A stretch of 64,000 nt of DNA from Phalacrocorax aristotelis (lineage: Eukaryota; Chordata; Aves; Suliformes; Phalacrocoracidae), in contig NC_134280.1 in the NCBI RefSeq assembly GCF_949628215.1, positions 8,009,795-8,073,794 on the forward strand, in the 5' to 3' direction. Numbering within the stretch: the stretch's first letter is position 1; the number at the start of each line of letters is the position of its first letter. Shown one piece after another: positions 39,201 through 51,200 of this stretch. A program made the translations under genes and the position numbers. A model generated the notes under the pieces. That model was not told where the DNA came from. It did no database searches and saw nothing but the letters and a program-made list of their open reading frames with translations.

Positions 39201-42200
39201 TTTAACTTTCACTGCTGCTACTCACGTTGTGTTTGCTGAATTATACTGGGATCCCGGCCATATTAAGCAAGCAGAAGACAGAGCACACCGAATTGGGCAG
39301 TGCAGTTCTGTGAATATTCACTTTCTTATTGCAAAAGGAACAATGGATACTCTGATGTGGGCAATGCTGAATCGCAAGGTATGTGCGGAATAGGACCAAA
39401 TAATCAAGAACTCGCTATGGTTAAGATAGCACTTAAGTGCATGTGCCAAATAACATCCCTGCTTATCTGGAGAATTATCCTATGATGAGACAGGTTGATA
39501 CACCTTAACGGCTAATCATTAAAACGTCCGTGTCTGTTCCGAAGTAGCCTTGTCTAGCTTTTAACTCTCCATTTAAGATCCAAAGATAAATAAAGTCACT
39601 CTTTGTCTAGATGAATGGGATGGTTCACATATACAGGAGATTGTTGCTTTATCTTCCTTCTAGCTTTTTATTCCTCTGCTTGTTCAATTTACAATTTTAA
39701 GGGGGGTTTTTTTTGCACAACAATAACAGCTAGAGTTTGGCTGTGGGTTTTTGGGTGGGTTTGTTTTGTTTGGTTTTTTAAATTGGATGAATGTTGTGCC
39801 TTGCTAAACCTCACTTCTGAGAGGCAGAAGCATTCTCAAATAATTCTTCTTCATCAGACCCAAGATTACAGTAATTTTATCTTCTGTTGCTATTTTCCTC
39901 AGGTGTTGCTCGGTCCTCATTAGGAGGAGTAATTCCATCCTGCTTTCTTTCCTTACTTGGAAGATTTGAGAGTTCACAGGACTAAGAAAATAATTTGGCT
40001 GTTTTGCTTTTGTGACTTTTTTGTAGCCTTTGATACCATTCATTAGCGTCTTGTTTTGGTAACTGAGGAGTGTTTGTATTCTGTCAGCTCTTGTTTTCTG
40101 ACATTTCCAGAAGTGTCAACATAGAAAGAACTGCTTTTTAAACTCTAGTTGTCAGAATTGTTTGAGATTTGTGGTTACACAGTGTTTCTTCTGATGCAAA
40201 TGCCAACTTATCGTGGTTGTTCCTGTGTTTGGCTACCCCTATGTTGTAGTGGTGCAATTGTTTGTGTCCGTACAGTTAGTAGAGAAACTGACAACCATTG
40301 TTTTACCAATATATTCCTCTCGCTGAAAAGTAATCACAGCTTAAAGAAGCTAGGTACTGCAAAATGTATTTGACATTCAGTTGGGGAATGAAATTCTGTA
40401 CTCTAATTCTTGTAGGTACCTCTGAAAAAATCTGTCAGTCCAGTACATTAAGAGCTTCCTTAAACTTGGCATAGATGGGTCTCAGTAATTCACCAACAAT
40501 TTACCATACAAGAGTTCTGTCACTAAACTGCTTCTTTCAATTAACTCCGCCTTTGTTTCCACGTGCCAAGCAAAATCTGTAAATACTGTAAGAGATGTAC
40601 ACGATCTATACATTCTCTTTTAACTTCAATAAATACTGACACTTTGTGTATACCTTTTCACATGTTGTAGTGCGTTAAATATGCTACTGATTGTTATTCT
40701 TGCAGAAATAGCTGCTGGAAGAGGAGTAGTTTTAATCACTTGAGTTATTTTGAATTACTACAGAGCTTCTTTCTTTGCAAATGCTGAATAAAGTTTGCAA
40801 GGGAAGCAAATTGAGTGAATATAGGTAAAAAACTTTGTTCCAACATGTGAATTCCTTGGAAACTTTATGCAAGTCTTCTTTCTGCAGGCCAAAGTTACAG
40901 GCAGCACCTTGAATGGCAAGAAAGAGAAAATGCAGGCTGAAGAAGGTGATAAGGAGAAATGGGATTTTTTGAGTTTTGCCGAGACCTGGACCCCAAATGA
41001 AAGTCTAGAAGATCCCAGAAATGAACTTTTATTTACGCATGTAAGACTCTAAACTTAGGTTTTTCTGTTTCCTTTAATTTAAAAAAATTATAGCCATTGT
41101 TCACTTAAGCTTTCTGTGCACTGCAGACTTCACTAATGGAGAAACACTAAATAAGAGGGAAAAAGTAATGTAAATTCCATTTTAAAAATAAGGTGAAGTT
41201 GGGAAAAGTGGTCTGCTGGGTATTAACATCATCTCCAGGCTTCTGATGCGTCCTTATCTGTTATGTTTAGGTGACTGACCCAACCTCGGAGTCAAGGCGG
41301 AGCAAGTAATTTCTGTTTAAATTACAGCTTTTTTTAGCTGTCCTGAATTTAATTGGCTATTATTTTAAAAACAGCATTTAAAAGCCTTTCCTTGTAGTAG
41401 GTGTCATCAAAAAAGGCGCATAGGGTACCAGTTCTGTGTATTTGTTTTCTGGTCGTGCTATTTCAGAATTTTCATGGTAATATTGGAAAATACTTTTTAC
41501 AAAACAGAAGAGGAATGTTGAATTACTCTTCCTGCTAGCTGTTTGTTCTTAGGGAGTTACCTTTTGTTTGCATCTCCAAAGTAAAAAGAGCTTCTTGTAT
41601 TAGAGAGTAATATTAATGGAGAAAAATCATAATTTTAAAAGATTCTGATGCAGTAATTATAAGTGGGGCTTACATATTTCTCCCCTCTTTCCTAGTTTGA
41701 GAAGGAAAGACAGCACGATATACGCTCTTTCTTTTCCCCAAAATCCTCCACTGAGAAGAAACGCAAAATATTTTCAGGTAATGAATCGTTACCTAATGAT
41801 TCAGGGTCTTCTGAAGTCACAAAGGAAGAGGATGCAGAGAAAAGCAATGAAAACCTGGATTCCACAGGAATAAGTGATGAGGATGCAATTTGTCATGGAA
41901 GTACCTGTGAACGTGAAGCTAAAAGAGCAAGAAGCGTAAGTGGATCTACTGCAGTCAACTCCAGTAAGAAGAAGAAAAAATCTTTGACTGGAAAAAAGGC
42001 CTCTTTGTTTTCAGATAAAAACAATGAATTGTCTCCTTGTGGCTTAAATACTTCAAGCAAAAGTACAGCTTTAAATAAAGTTTGGCACTGTGGTGTTTGC
42101 ACTTACACTAATGATGAATTGCTCCCTTACTGCGAAATGTGCAATTCCCCTCAAAGCAGTAATGGTAAGTGACCTGTGCTGCGGAGAAAAATATGCTTTT

Positions 42201-45200
42201 TTTCATTCTGTTTTGTTTCAGTTGTGATTAGTTCCAGAAAATACAGTATTTTTGACTATATGGATATATACAAATCCAGGCAAATTATGAAGAACAGGTG
42301 CCCATTAAGTGATCCTTCTTAATTTTGCTTTCCCCAAGGATTATTTACATTATTCTAATTTGAAACAAATGGAAAATTCAGATAAACGTTAACAGAATAT
42401 AAATTCAGTGAGGAAGAATATATGCTCAGTTTTTTTTGCGGCAAATGTAGCTTTCCTTTTCCTTGAAGCTTATGTTTATTCTGAATCCAATTAAATGGCA
42501 AACTTTTTCTCTGTCAAAACCAAACGATGTGGTATAGAAGTTTTATTAACTTGGGTATTGTATATTTGTCATGAGAGACATCACCTGGAAAATAAGGCAT
42601 TTCTTGCTCCAGCAGGGCAGACTAAATGTATTTCATTAAAGTTATTTAATCTATCTGGAAATTTAATAGAACTTTTTTATAAATCTATCCCCGCGTTTGC
42701 CATTTCAATTGCAAATGAAGGAGTGCTTGTTCAGGTAAGGGCAACTAAATTTTGCAGGTATAGATCAATGCCTGGCAAACTACTTTGTGTGTTTGTGGTA
42801 TACAATAACTGTATATAATATAGAATTGCTAACTGCATTATTTACTGCATATGTTTTGACATTAAGCTGGGTGCATGAAATAGCATAAATGGAGAACTTT
42901 GTTCATTGTGTTTATTCTCATAATATTAATGGTAGCTCTAGTTTCCTAAGGGATTGCACCATTAGAGAATAAAATGCAATTTCTTTGTATTTCGATTGCA
43001 TAGTCCTGTCTCCAGATGTGGATTGATTAGGTTCCTGTGTGTATGGGTAGCATAAATAATTGCTTTTCTTGTTTCTTCATCTATAGTTGAGAGAGATTGT
43101 GAATCTCCCACTAGCCAGACTGAGGAAGATGTGTCAGAGGACTCCAGAAGAAATGAAGAGAGCACAGTATGTAATGCTGAAGACAGAAGAGACAGTTTTG
43201 GGGAAATGGTGACCCAGCAATTTGTTGAAAGCAGCAAAGAGGAAACTGTTGAAATTGAAAGTGAAGAAAGTGAAAAAAAGTGTGGAGAAGGTAAAGCAGG
43301 ACTCCTATGAAAGACAGATTATATCCCATTGTGAAACTGTATTAAATGCCTCTGGCACGAAAAGTAACTTTTAAATAAAAACCTACACGTTTGAAAGAGA
43401 GAGAGAAGTACATACACTAGCACATGACTTCCTTGTTTTAGCCTGGATTGTTTATTGAATTTTGATGATACAACTCCTGAAGCAATAGAGTTTTTGGCTG
43501 GCGTAACAAGTCTGTCAGATGAGCAGCTGTGAACCTGTATTGTTTTGCTGAAACTTATGACGGCATGTACTTGTGTTCATGACAGCCATGGGCAAAAGAG
43601 GTGATGGGTAATTTAGGAGAAACAGAAAAACAAAATATGCAAATATCTTGATATCTTGCTGCTTGAGCTGGGTATCTTGTTACGTTGTTCTGGAATTAGT
43701 TACAGAATCCTCATGTGATACATATTCTCCTGGGTTTTGTTCCATGATTGCAAGAGGAGATATTTACAGTGTTCATAGAAAAATGTGTTTGCATGTGCAC
43801 CAAATTGGCGAATTTCACAAATAACTTCTTAAAAACTTGTGTAATGTTATTTTTAATGTCTGAGTAGACTGAATGAAATGAATGAAGGAGAAAACTTTCT
43901 AATGCTGACGTTGTTTCTCCTTATAGGAGACGTGGATAGATCGGACCTGCTTCCAGTATATGATGGGCTTATGTTTTGTGCAAGCAGAAATACTGATAGA
44001 ATCCACCTCTATACAAAGGTAGATCTGAAATACGCATGTTTGTTATAATTGTAAAATTACAAAGTAAAATGTTGTCATATGAAACATGTATACCTTCACT
44101 TCTTATATTTTATATAAGATGACCAGTATTTTTGCATTGCTGGTATATATAAAAATTGGGTAGTTTATCAGTCTAGTTCTCTTTCTCAGTGGAATTAAGT
44201 AATAATTCCCTAGATATTATAATTTACAAAATGGGCCTAATACATCTAATATATGTCAGATCATCTGTTAGAAATGCAAGTTATAGTTGTTTAAGATTCC
44301 TTTATTTTATTACAGTGTCTTATCACAAAATGTTTTCAATAGAAAATTCAAACCTAAAATAAAAATGACAGTGAATCTTGACAGACTACGTAAATAAAAC
44401 ATTGTCACCACGTTTTCAGAAAGCTAGACATTGGTGCTGTGTGTAAGTCAGTAACTTTCTGAATAAAACACAGTATCATTAATCTGCAGTCATAATGGGA
44501 GTATAAGAAACTAGCAGTTGGTAATTTTCCATGTCGTTTTTCAAGGGCGAATCAGGACTTTGCAATTCCTTCCTTAAAGGGATAGAAAAAGTTCACTGAG
44601 AAGATCTCTTCAAAGCTACTGAATGAGTCAGTGTATTCAGGTGCAACTGCAAAGCATCACAAATAACTGAGGGCAAGTCTTAGAGATAATACGTTGTTGT
44701 TAGGCTAACTGATACAGCTGGGAAAGTCAAAAAGAGTGTCGTCGTGTATCTGAAAACTTGTTTAACATACCTAAAATGTACACTGCTTCCTAGCTTCATA
44801 CATTTTACTCCAAGACAAAGATGCATTTTGGGTGGTATTTGGGCAACTGTGAATTGGTCTGGGGCTTTTCGGCTTGGGTCAGAATTTCATTGTGCCAGAT
44901 ACTGCACAAAGTCTTTCTGCTGATCCATGAGATGCTGGGGAATTCTGCTTTGATTCCTTCTCTCAAATGTTTGTGAATCATCAATAAGTTCCATATATCA
45001 ATAAGGGCCATATATACCTGCTGGGACAATTAGTTCCTTAAAAATTAAGTGGAGTAGAACTTGTTCAGACTATTAAAAAAAAAAGTATAATAAACAATGC
45101 TTTATCTAAGATTCTGATTTCAAATTGTAATGAAGGGACATTCTGTAGTCTACAATCATTCATTTCCCTTGGAAATTCAGTCAAGACGATTAGAACTTCA

Positions 45201-48200
45201 GCTTCTTAATTTAAGGCAGTCTGTGTGTCTGAACTATTTACAAAGAAAAAAATTCAGATTTTTTCAAAGTTAAAATTTTCACCCTATTTACTTTTGGATA
45301 TATTCATGTGAATACTTGTTTCTTGCATCTGTGGTATTATGATACATCTGTGGCTTTTATTTTTTTCCTGGAAAAATCTTCCCTTGAAGAACTAAATTTA
45401 GTAGGAAGGGAAGATAATTCTCTTGAAACGGATAACTTTTTTCTAGATTGTGCTACACTGCATCTGTAAACAAAACTGTGTGCTTGTCTAGGATGGTGAA
45501 CCACTGAATCATAATTTCATTCCATTGGACATAAAGCTGGATAACTGGGAGGATTTACCAGAGGCTTTCCAGCATAAACGAAATCGTTCATTGGTAAGAA
45601 CAAATTCTACTGGCACAGTAATATAATATTTAATACGGAGTGCTTTGACTTATTTTTTTAAAAATAAATGCAGAACACTGCCAGGCCTTGGGATCTAGGC
45701 ATAGTTTCATCAATGCAAGCAGATCTTATAAATGTTGATGTGAATATTAATTATGCAGTCCGTTACTTGGCAAATTGTCATGCCTCCTGTTAACATTTTG
45801 GTAGATGGAATCAACCAGGCATAATTTAATTTCTCATTTACAGGATTAGTAACTAACATTCGTAAGTCAACAAAATAGCATTTTAAAGGTTATGAATTAA
45901 ACAGGGCACATTATGAATAAGAACGTGCTAGATTGTGTCAGAGCTGCAGTTCTGAGCAGGCCTCCACTCTCACTTCTTCCTTGGACTTCTAACAACGTTC
46001 AAAGCAGCGTAGGGCACAGCTCCACAGAGGCAAGTAGCTTCATCTAATTCAGTAATAAAGATCACATTCATAATGGTGTTTGAGGAGAACATTAGCACTG
46101 TAAACCCAAGTACTCAAGTAAGGAAATACAGGATTTATATTGGATGTGCAATATCTTCTGCTTAACGTAGTTTCCTTAACTGGTTTCTCCATTTAAAGAG
46201 AAATACAATTCAGAAAATCAAATTCTATTGTGTAGGAGCAAAACTGATTCTTTCTGGTACGTTCTCCAGCAAGGTTGGAACTTCAGTTGGTAAGACAGAT
46301 ACCTGACTGATTCAACCAAGAGTTCTGTGAAGCAGCTGTTGAGCAGGTAACACAAATGTTGCCTAGGGATTTCACAGCCATTGGCTAGACTGAAAAGACA
46401 AGCCAAGAATCCCATGTCTGTGGGCATGGGGTGGCACTGCCTTAACTTCCCATCCCTCAGCTTCCTCTTCCAGATTAGAAGATCCATATTAGTAAATGCT
46501 CCCAAAAAGAATCGAGGAAATACCTTCTTGTTTCCATTTCCATTATATCCTGCCATTTCATTGGCTTCTTTCTTGCTGCTCTGACTCTGAGGAAGTAAGA
46601 CTCATCTGTACGCTTTTACATTTGCCAAGTAAAAATACTCCAAGGAGAAAATCATTGCCATGTTGCAATCCTGAAATATGGAAGTTTGTTCCTGTATAAA
46701 GTTGAAGTCACAGTTAAGTCCCTACTGCATAATGTATTTATTCTTCCCAACATCTATGTTCAGAAACAGCGTGATACTCTCTGCTAGAGGTAGTTGCAAG
46801 TCAGTGAGGAAAAGAGTAGAAAAACAGAATGGAAAAACCCACAACCCAAGCCACTTGTTCAGCTGTCATATTGTTACTCCCATTTATTTTCTGTTTTAGA
46901 GATGAGGGTGGGATGAAATAATTTTTCCCCTGCACACATCCTAAAGCAAGCACTCATAAGTTCTAAATTCCTATGTAGGAGCAGTTTTTCCTTCACTTTC
47001 TCGCTGTTCTGTGGTTATAAAGGAAACCAATTAATCATACCAATGCAGTTCACAGCATCAAAGTTTTGAGAGCTTTTTGTGGCTTCCCAGCCTGGAGAGA
47101 AGAAAAAAAAAATTAGATTCAGTACCAGGAATTAAGTTTTTCTGAGCCTCCTTATTTTATTATACTTTCAAATTCTAAATGCAATATAAGGGAAGGTGCT
47201 GAATATTATGCTCTGTTCTCGGTTTCCTTTCTGGAATACTTTGTTAAACAGTTAATCAGTTCTTCCTCAGGATCCTGTGGTGGTGTCAATTTGAGGATAC
47301 TGTGAAAGCGGATGCATTGCAGGTTAAATTATTCAAAACTGTTGCCCCTTTGAGTATTTTGATGGTAAAGCATGTCTCTGCTTGCTAGTCGGATCTTTGT
47401 GTGCTGCACAGAAAAGAGGATGGCAGGATTGCCGTAAAAACAGATGCGTAATTGAGATAACCTGGTGGTCTGATTTCTCATTAACTGCTAATTTACTACC
47501 ATAATTTTTATTATGTGTGGGTTTCTGACCCTGTATGATTGTAAAGGAATATAACAACCTCAAAGCAAGTAGGTCAGTCAGTGATTCTGTTAAAATTTTA
47601 CAAGTTGGAAAACTTGTGAGAAATGGACTAACACCTAATGGAATTGAACAGCTCTTCCTGTTTACCTGGAGTGAAGCCTTCCACACTGACATTAGGGGCT
47701 GTACGCTACCGACTTACTCCAGCGTTAAGCATGTACCAGAAGGCTAGAGGAAAGAAGAAAGGTTGTCTGTAAACCCAGTTATAAATGCTGTTCAAGTAAT
47801 GGGCGTGAACTTTCCTTTTCTGCGAGGCCTGCTGTGACAGGGAGAACGGCCGCTGTAAGAAAAAAACTCTTTGCGTGTCTGTTTTTCCTATCAGCAAAGT
47901 CTTGCTTACACGAGAAAGGTTTACCTGAGGCTTTATCGAGAAATCTTTCTCCTATCGCTAACCTTAGATTAGTAAAGGCCATTTCTGGCCTTATTTTCTG
48001 CCTTCTGGATCAGCATGCCTGTCGTAGCAGAACAGCTATTCTGGACAACGCCAAAGCTGTTGGAGTTCTTCAGCAGGTGCGGGCGGGGGGTTGCAGCTTG
48101 TGTGAAAGATGACTTGAAGGGACTGTTTCTGATAATACCAGCTGTTTTCATCCAGGTTGGAATGTATTAATTCATAGCACTCTTTCACTGTAATTAAATA

Positions 48201-51200
48201 GTTCTGTGTAATGCCTGTCATGCTGCTGACAGTAGCATTCTCTACCAGATACTGAGGTTTGTGAAAGAATGGAGTCATCTGACAGCAATGAAACAGAAGA
48301 TTGTCAGAAAAAGTGGTCAGATATTTTGTAGTCCCATTCATGCGGCAGAGGAGTCGTCTAAAAAGCAGTCAGTGGTCAGCAGCACAAAAAGGTATCTGTT
48401 TTTTAATTTTTCTTCATCTTACTAATGGCTGCTGGAGGTTTGATGTATTGAATGCAACTGTCAGTGGAATGACGCTGAGACTGTGAACTGGTGGTTCGAT
48501 GATTGCTTGTCACATAGTGACAAACATAGGCAACCAAGCACATCAGTCAGTCTGTTGGAATGGAAACGCCTGCTTCCCTGTTGGGCAGCGTGCCGCTTTC
48601 AGCAGCTGTTCTGGCTTTGCTGTGCTGTGCGTTTAAATATCTGGAGCTTGTGGGAGATTTTTGAGGAAAAATCACGACCTCAGGGACTTGAAAAAAAAGT
48701 AGGGTCAAAAACCCCTTGGTTTTCGCCACACGGAAGCAGGAATACATCATTGTTGCCATCAGTGATATAATGTTTTATTCGGAATTCACAGCTGACTCCA
48801 ACCCTTTCTGATACTCATTTTTCCTTTAAGCAATTATGTTCTCTGTGGATGGAATTTCTCCAAACTAGTTTTCCTCGCTGGGTGTCACTGAAAAGGGCTA
48901 GTGATTAATCCTTTTAAAATCTAAATTTACCTTTTTCCCCGCTTTCTGTCCTTTTCCTGATGCGGTGTCTTCCCTGACAGACATTTGCAGCTTCAGTGTT
49001 GTCATTGCTCTCCACAAAACTCCTCATGCATACAGGTTAACTCACCAAGGTGCCTCTGCAAGCTATCTAAAGCCTTTTTACTCCTCTCAGTCCCCACTTA
49101 AATTCTCCAGAGTGACTCTATTTTGGCTGTAAGTAAGAATCCAAGTAAGTAAATAGAGTTTGTAATTCCAGTAATTTAAGGAGAATTGGCAGGTAGTGTT
49201 TCTTAACCTGTTCCCAGATTGTTTCCTTCCATAAAGCATAGGAAAGATCTAACTCTGAACTGTGTTAGAAAATCTGTAGCCTATGGCAGGCTTCTAAGGT
49301 TGTATATAGGGTTTGCCATAGGTATAGTACAGAGAGGTGTACTAAGGAGAAAGTTGTCTGCATAGTGGTTTTGGAGGAATGAAGCAATTTTAGGAGTTTT
49401 ACTTAAGAGCAGTGGTGTTTTGTATGTTTTCACATTAAAATGAAGGAGTTCAAATGTGACTAACAGAGCAAGGAGTCCTCCAGAGCCTGTAAAGCTTCCT
49501 GTATTAGCTAGAGCATCAGTGAGACTTCACTTGACCGAAACAAAGTGGCTTTCAGATTTCACTGTCAGGCAATATCAAATTGCTTTCATCTTCATACTGA
49601 TATATACAAAACAACTTACCTGTTCCTGGCTAGAGCTGGATCTGGCTTTGGAAAAAGATGTCTTCTGTAATATGGAAGTATTACGGTGAAGTATGTTTTT
49701 CCAAATTTTATGCATTTCTCATCTGGGAAAAAGATAATATGCCATAGCAATCTTGTGCAGCCAACAGCAAATATTCTTTGAGGGAGATTGTTCCTTTTGT
49801 GGTATATTGGCAGAATCTTGAATTATTTTAGGTATGTGACCAGGGAGGATGTCGCAGCAGCTTCACTTAGCAAAGCGAGCAGCAGCGGTGGCAGCGTGCG
49901 CCTCATCTCCAAAGAAAGCGGGGTTTGTCTGAAGAATGAAAACACTTCTACTGAACCATCGGGTCATTCCACAAAGTAAGCTCATTAATGCAATAAGGTC
50001 ACTATGCTGTTTCTCCACAGGTTTGTTTTGTGTTTTTAAGGCAGCAAAACTATTCACCATGAGTGTTTACCTTGCTGAAGTACAGTGTTTAGATAAGAAA
50101 CTTGCTGTAGTGCTAATGAGCTATGTTTTATTCTTACAACAATTTAGATTACGTCTGTTGTCTGCTGGTATAGCTGCTAATTAACTGAGTCTGATTAAAA
50201 TGAAACAAGAAAATAGTTGCACTATTCAGTTAAGGAAAGAACATTAGCTCAGGCCTGCTTGTGAGGTCAACAGCAAACTGGGGACACCATTTTCTTCTCT
50301 TCTGCCTCAAAATTTAGAAAAAGGGAGAAAAGAACCTTGATATTCTGAACAGAAAATGACCTTTGAAAAAAATGTTATTAAACAAGCAGTGGGTATCCTG
50401 CCTGGAGGTGAGCCTTGTTTTGAGTAGGAAATTGCTAGGCAGCTGTGAAGGTTGCATAGAGAAGCCAGGATCTTTCCTTTTGACTTCTTTACTTCCATTA
50501 AAGAGGGGGCTGAGACATTTTACACTTATATGTGTGCATGCCTGATAGAAACCACCATTTCCTTATAAATACAGCACTATTTCAGCTAATAATTCAGTGT
50601 ACACATGTATATGCAGCAAGATGTGCAAAACAAAAATCTGTGTTATATTGTCAAATTTTGTTTAAATGGAAGTAGCTGATTTGCGCTGTGCACATATCAA
50701 TCTGAGCAAGATCTCACTACAATTAAAATCAGTATTTGAGTATAAAAGGTATCATCTAATGGAAATACACAGTGCATAAAAAAACCCTACTGAATTGTGT
50801 TGCTGAATATCCCCGTTATAAAGAGCTGTACTTCGTTCTCTGCAAACAGGTTGCTTTCAGAAAATGGAAAAGGCGGGGCAGTTCTTCAGCCAGAGCAGCC
50901 TGAAGGTGAAGGCTCCTCCCTTCCCAAGGGCTATTTGCAAGCCTTGGACAGCCAAGGGAACCCGCTCTGCCTCAGCTGCCAGCAGCCAACCACTCGCCTT
51001 GACCCCGGCTGCCAGGCCCGTGCTTGGGACACACGGTTCTGCTCTCACGCCTGCCAGGAGGACTTCTCGATTCGCTCTAGTCAGAGCTACCTTAGGACTA
51101 AAGTGTTTGAAATTGAACGCGGTGTTTGCCAGTTTTGTAATCAAAATGCCCAGGAGCTTTATCTCAGCATCAGAGATGCGCCCAAGAGCCAGCGTAAGAA

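Larger units (their letters stand above)
35760..43926 (+). other. ZRANB3 introns 7-15 (between the listed exons)
   Basis: These introns run from 0.16 to about 1.5 kb and are AT-rich. Notable items are A-runs at 37069-37082, T-runs around 38811-38824 and a GT-rich tract at about 39699-39780. Beyond the exons already listed I saw no gene or transposon. Confidence 0.6.

Noticed and set aside
47333-47692. 119-codon minus-strand frame in ZRANB3 intron 17
   Set aside because: No similarity recognised, AT-rich composition, no supporting splice or promoter signals.
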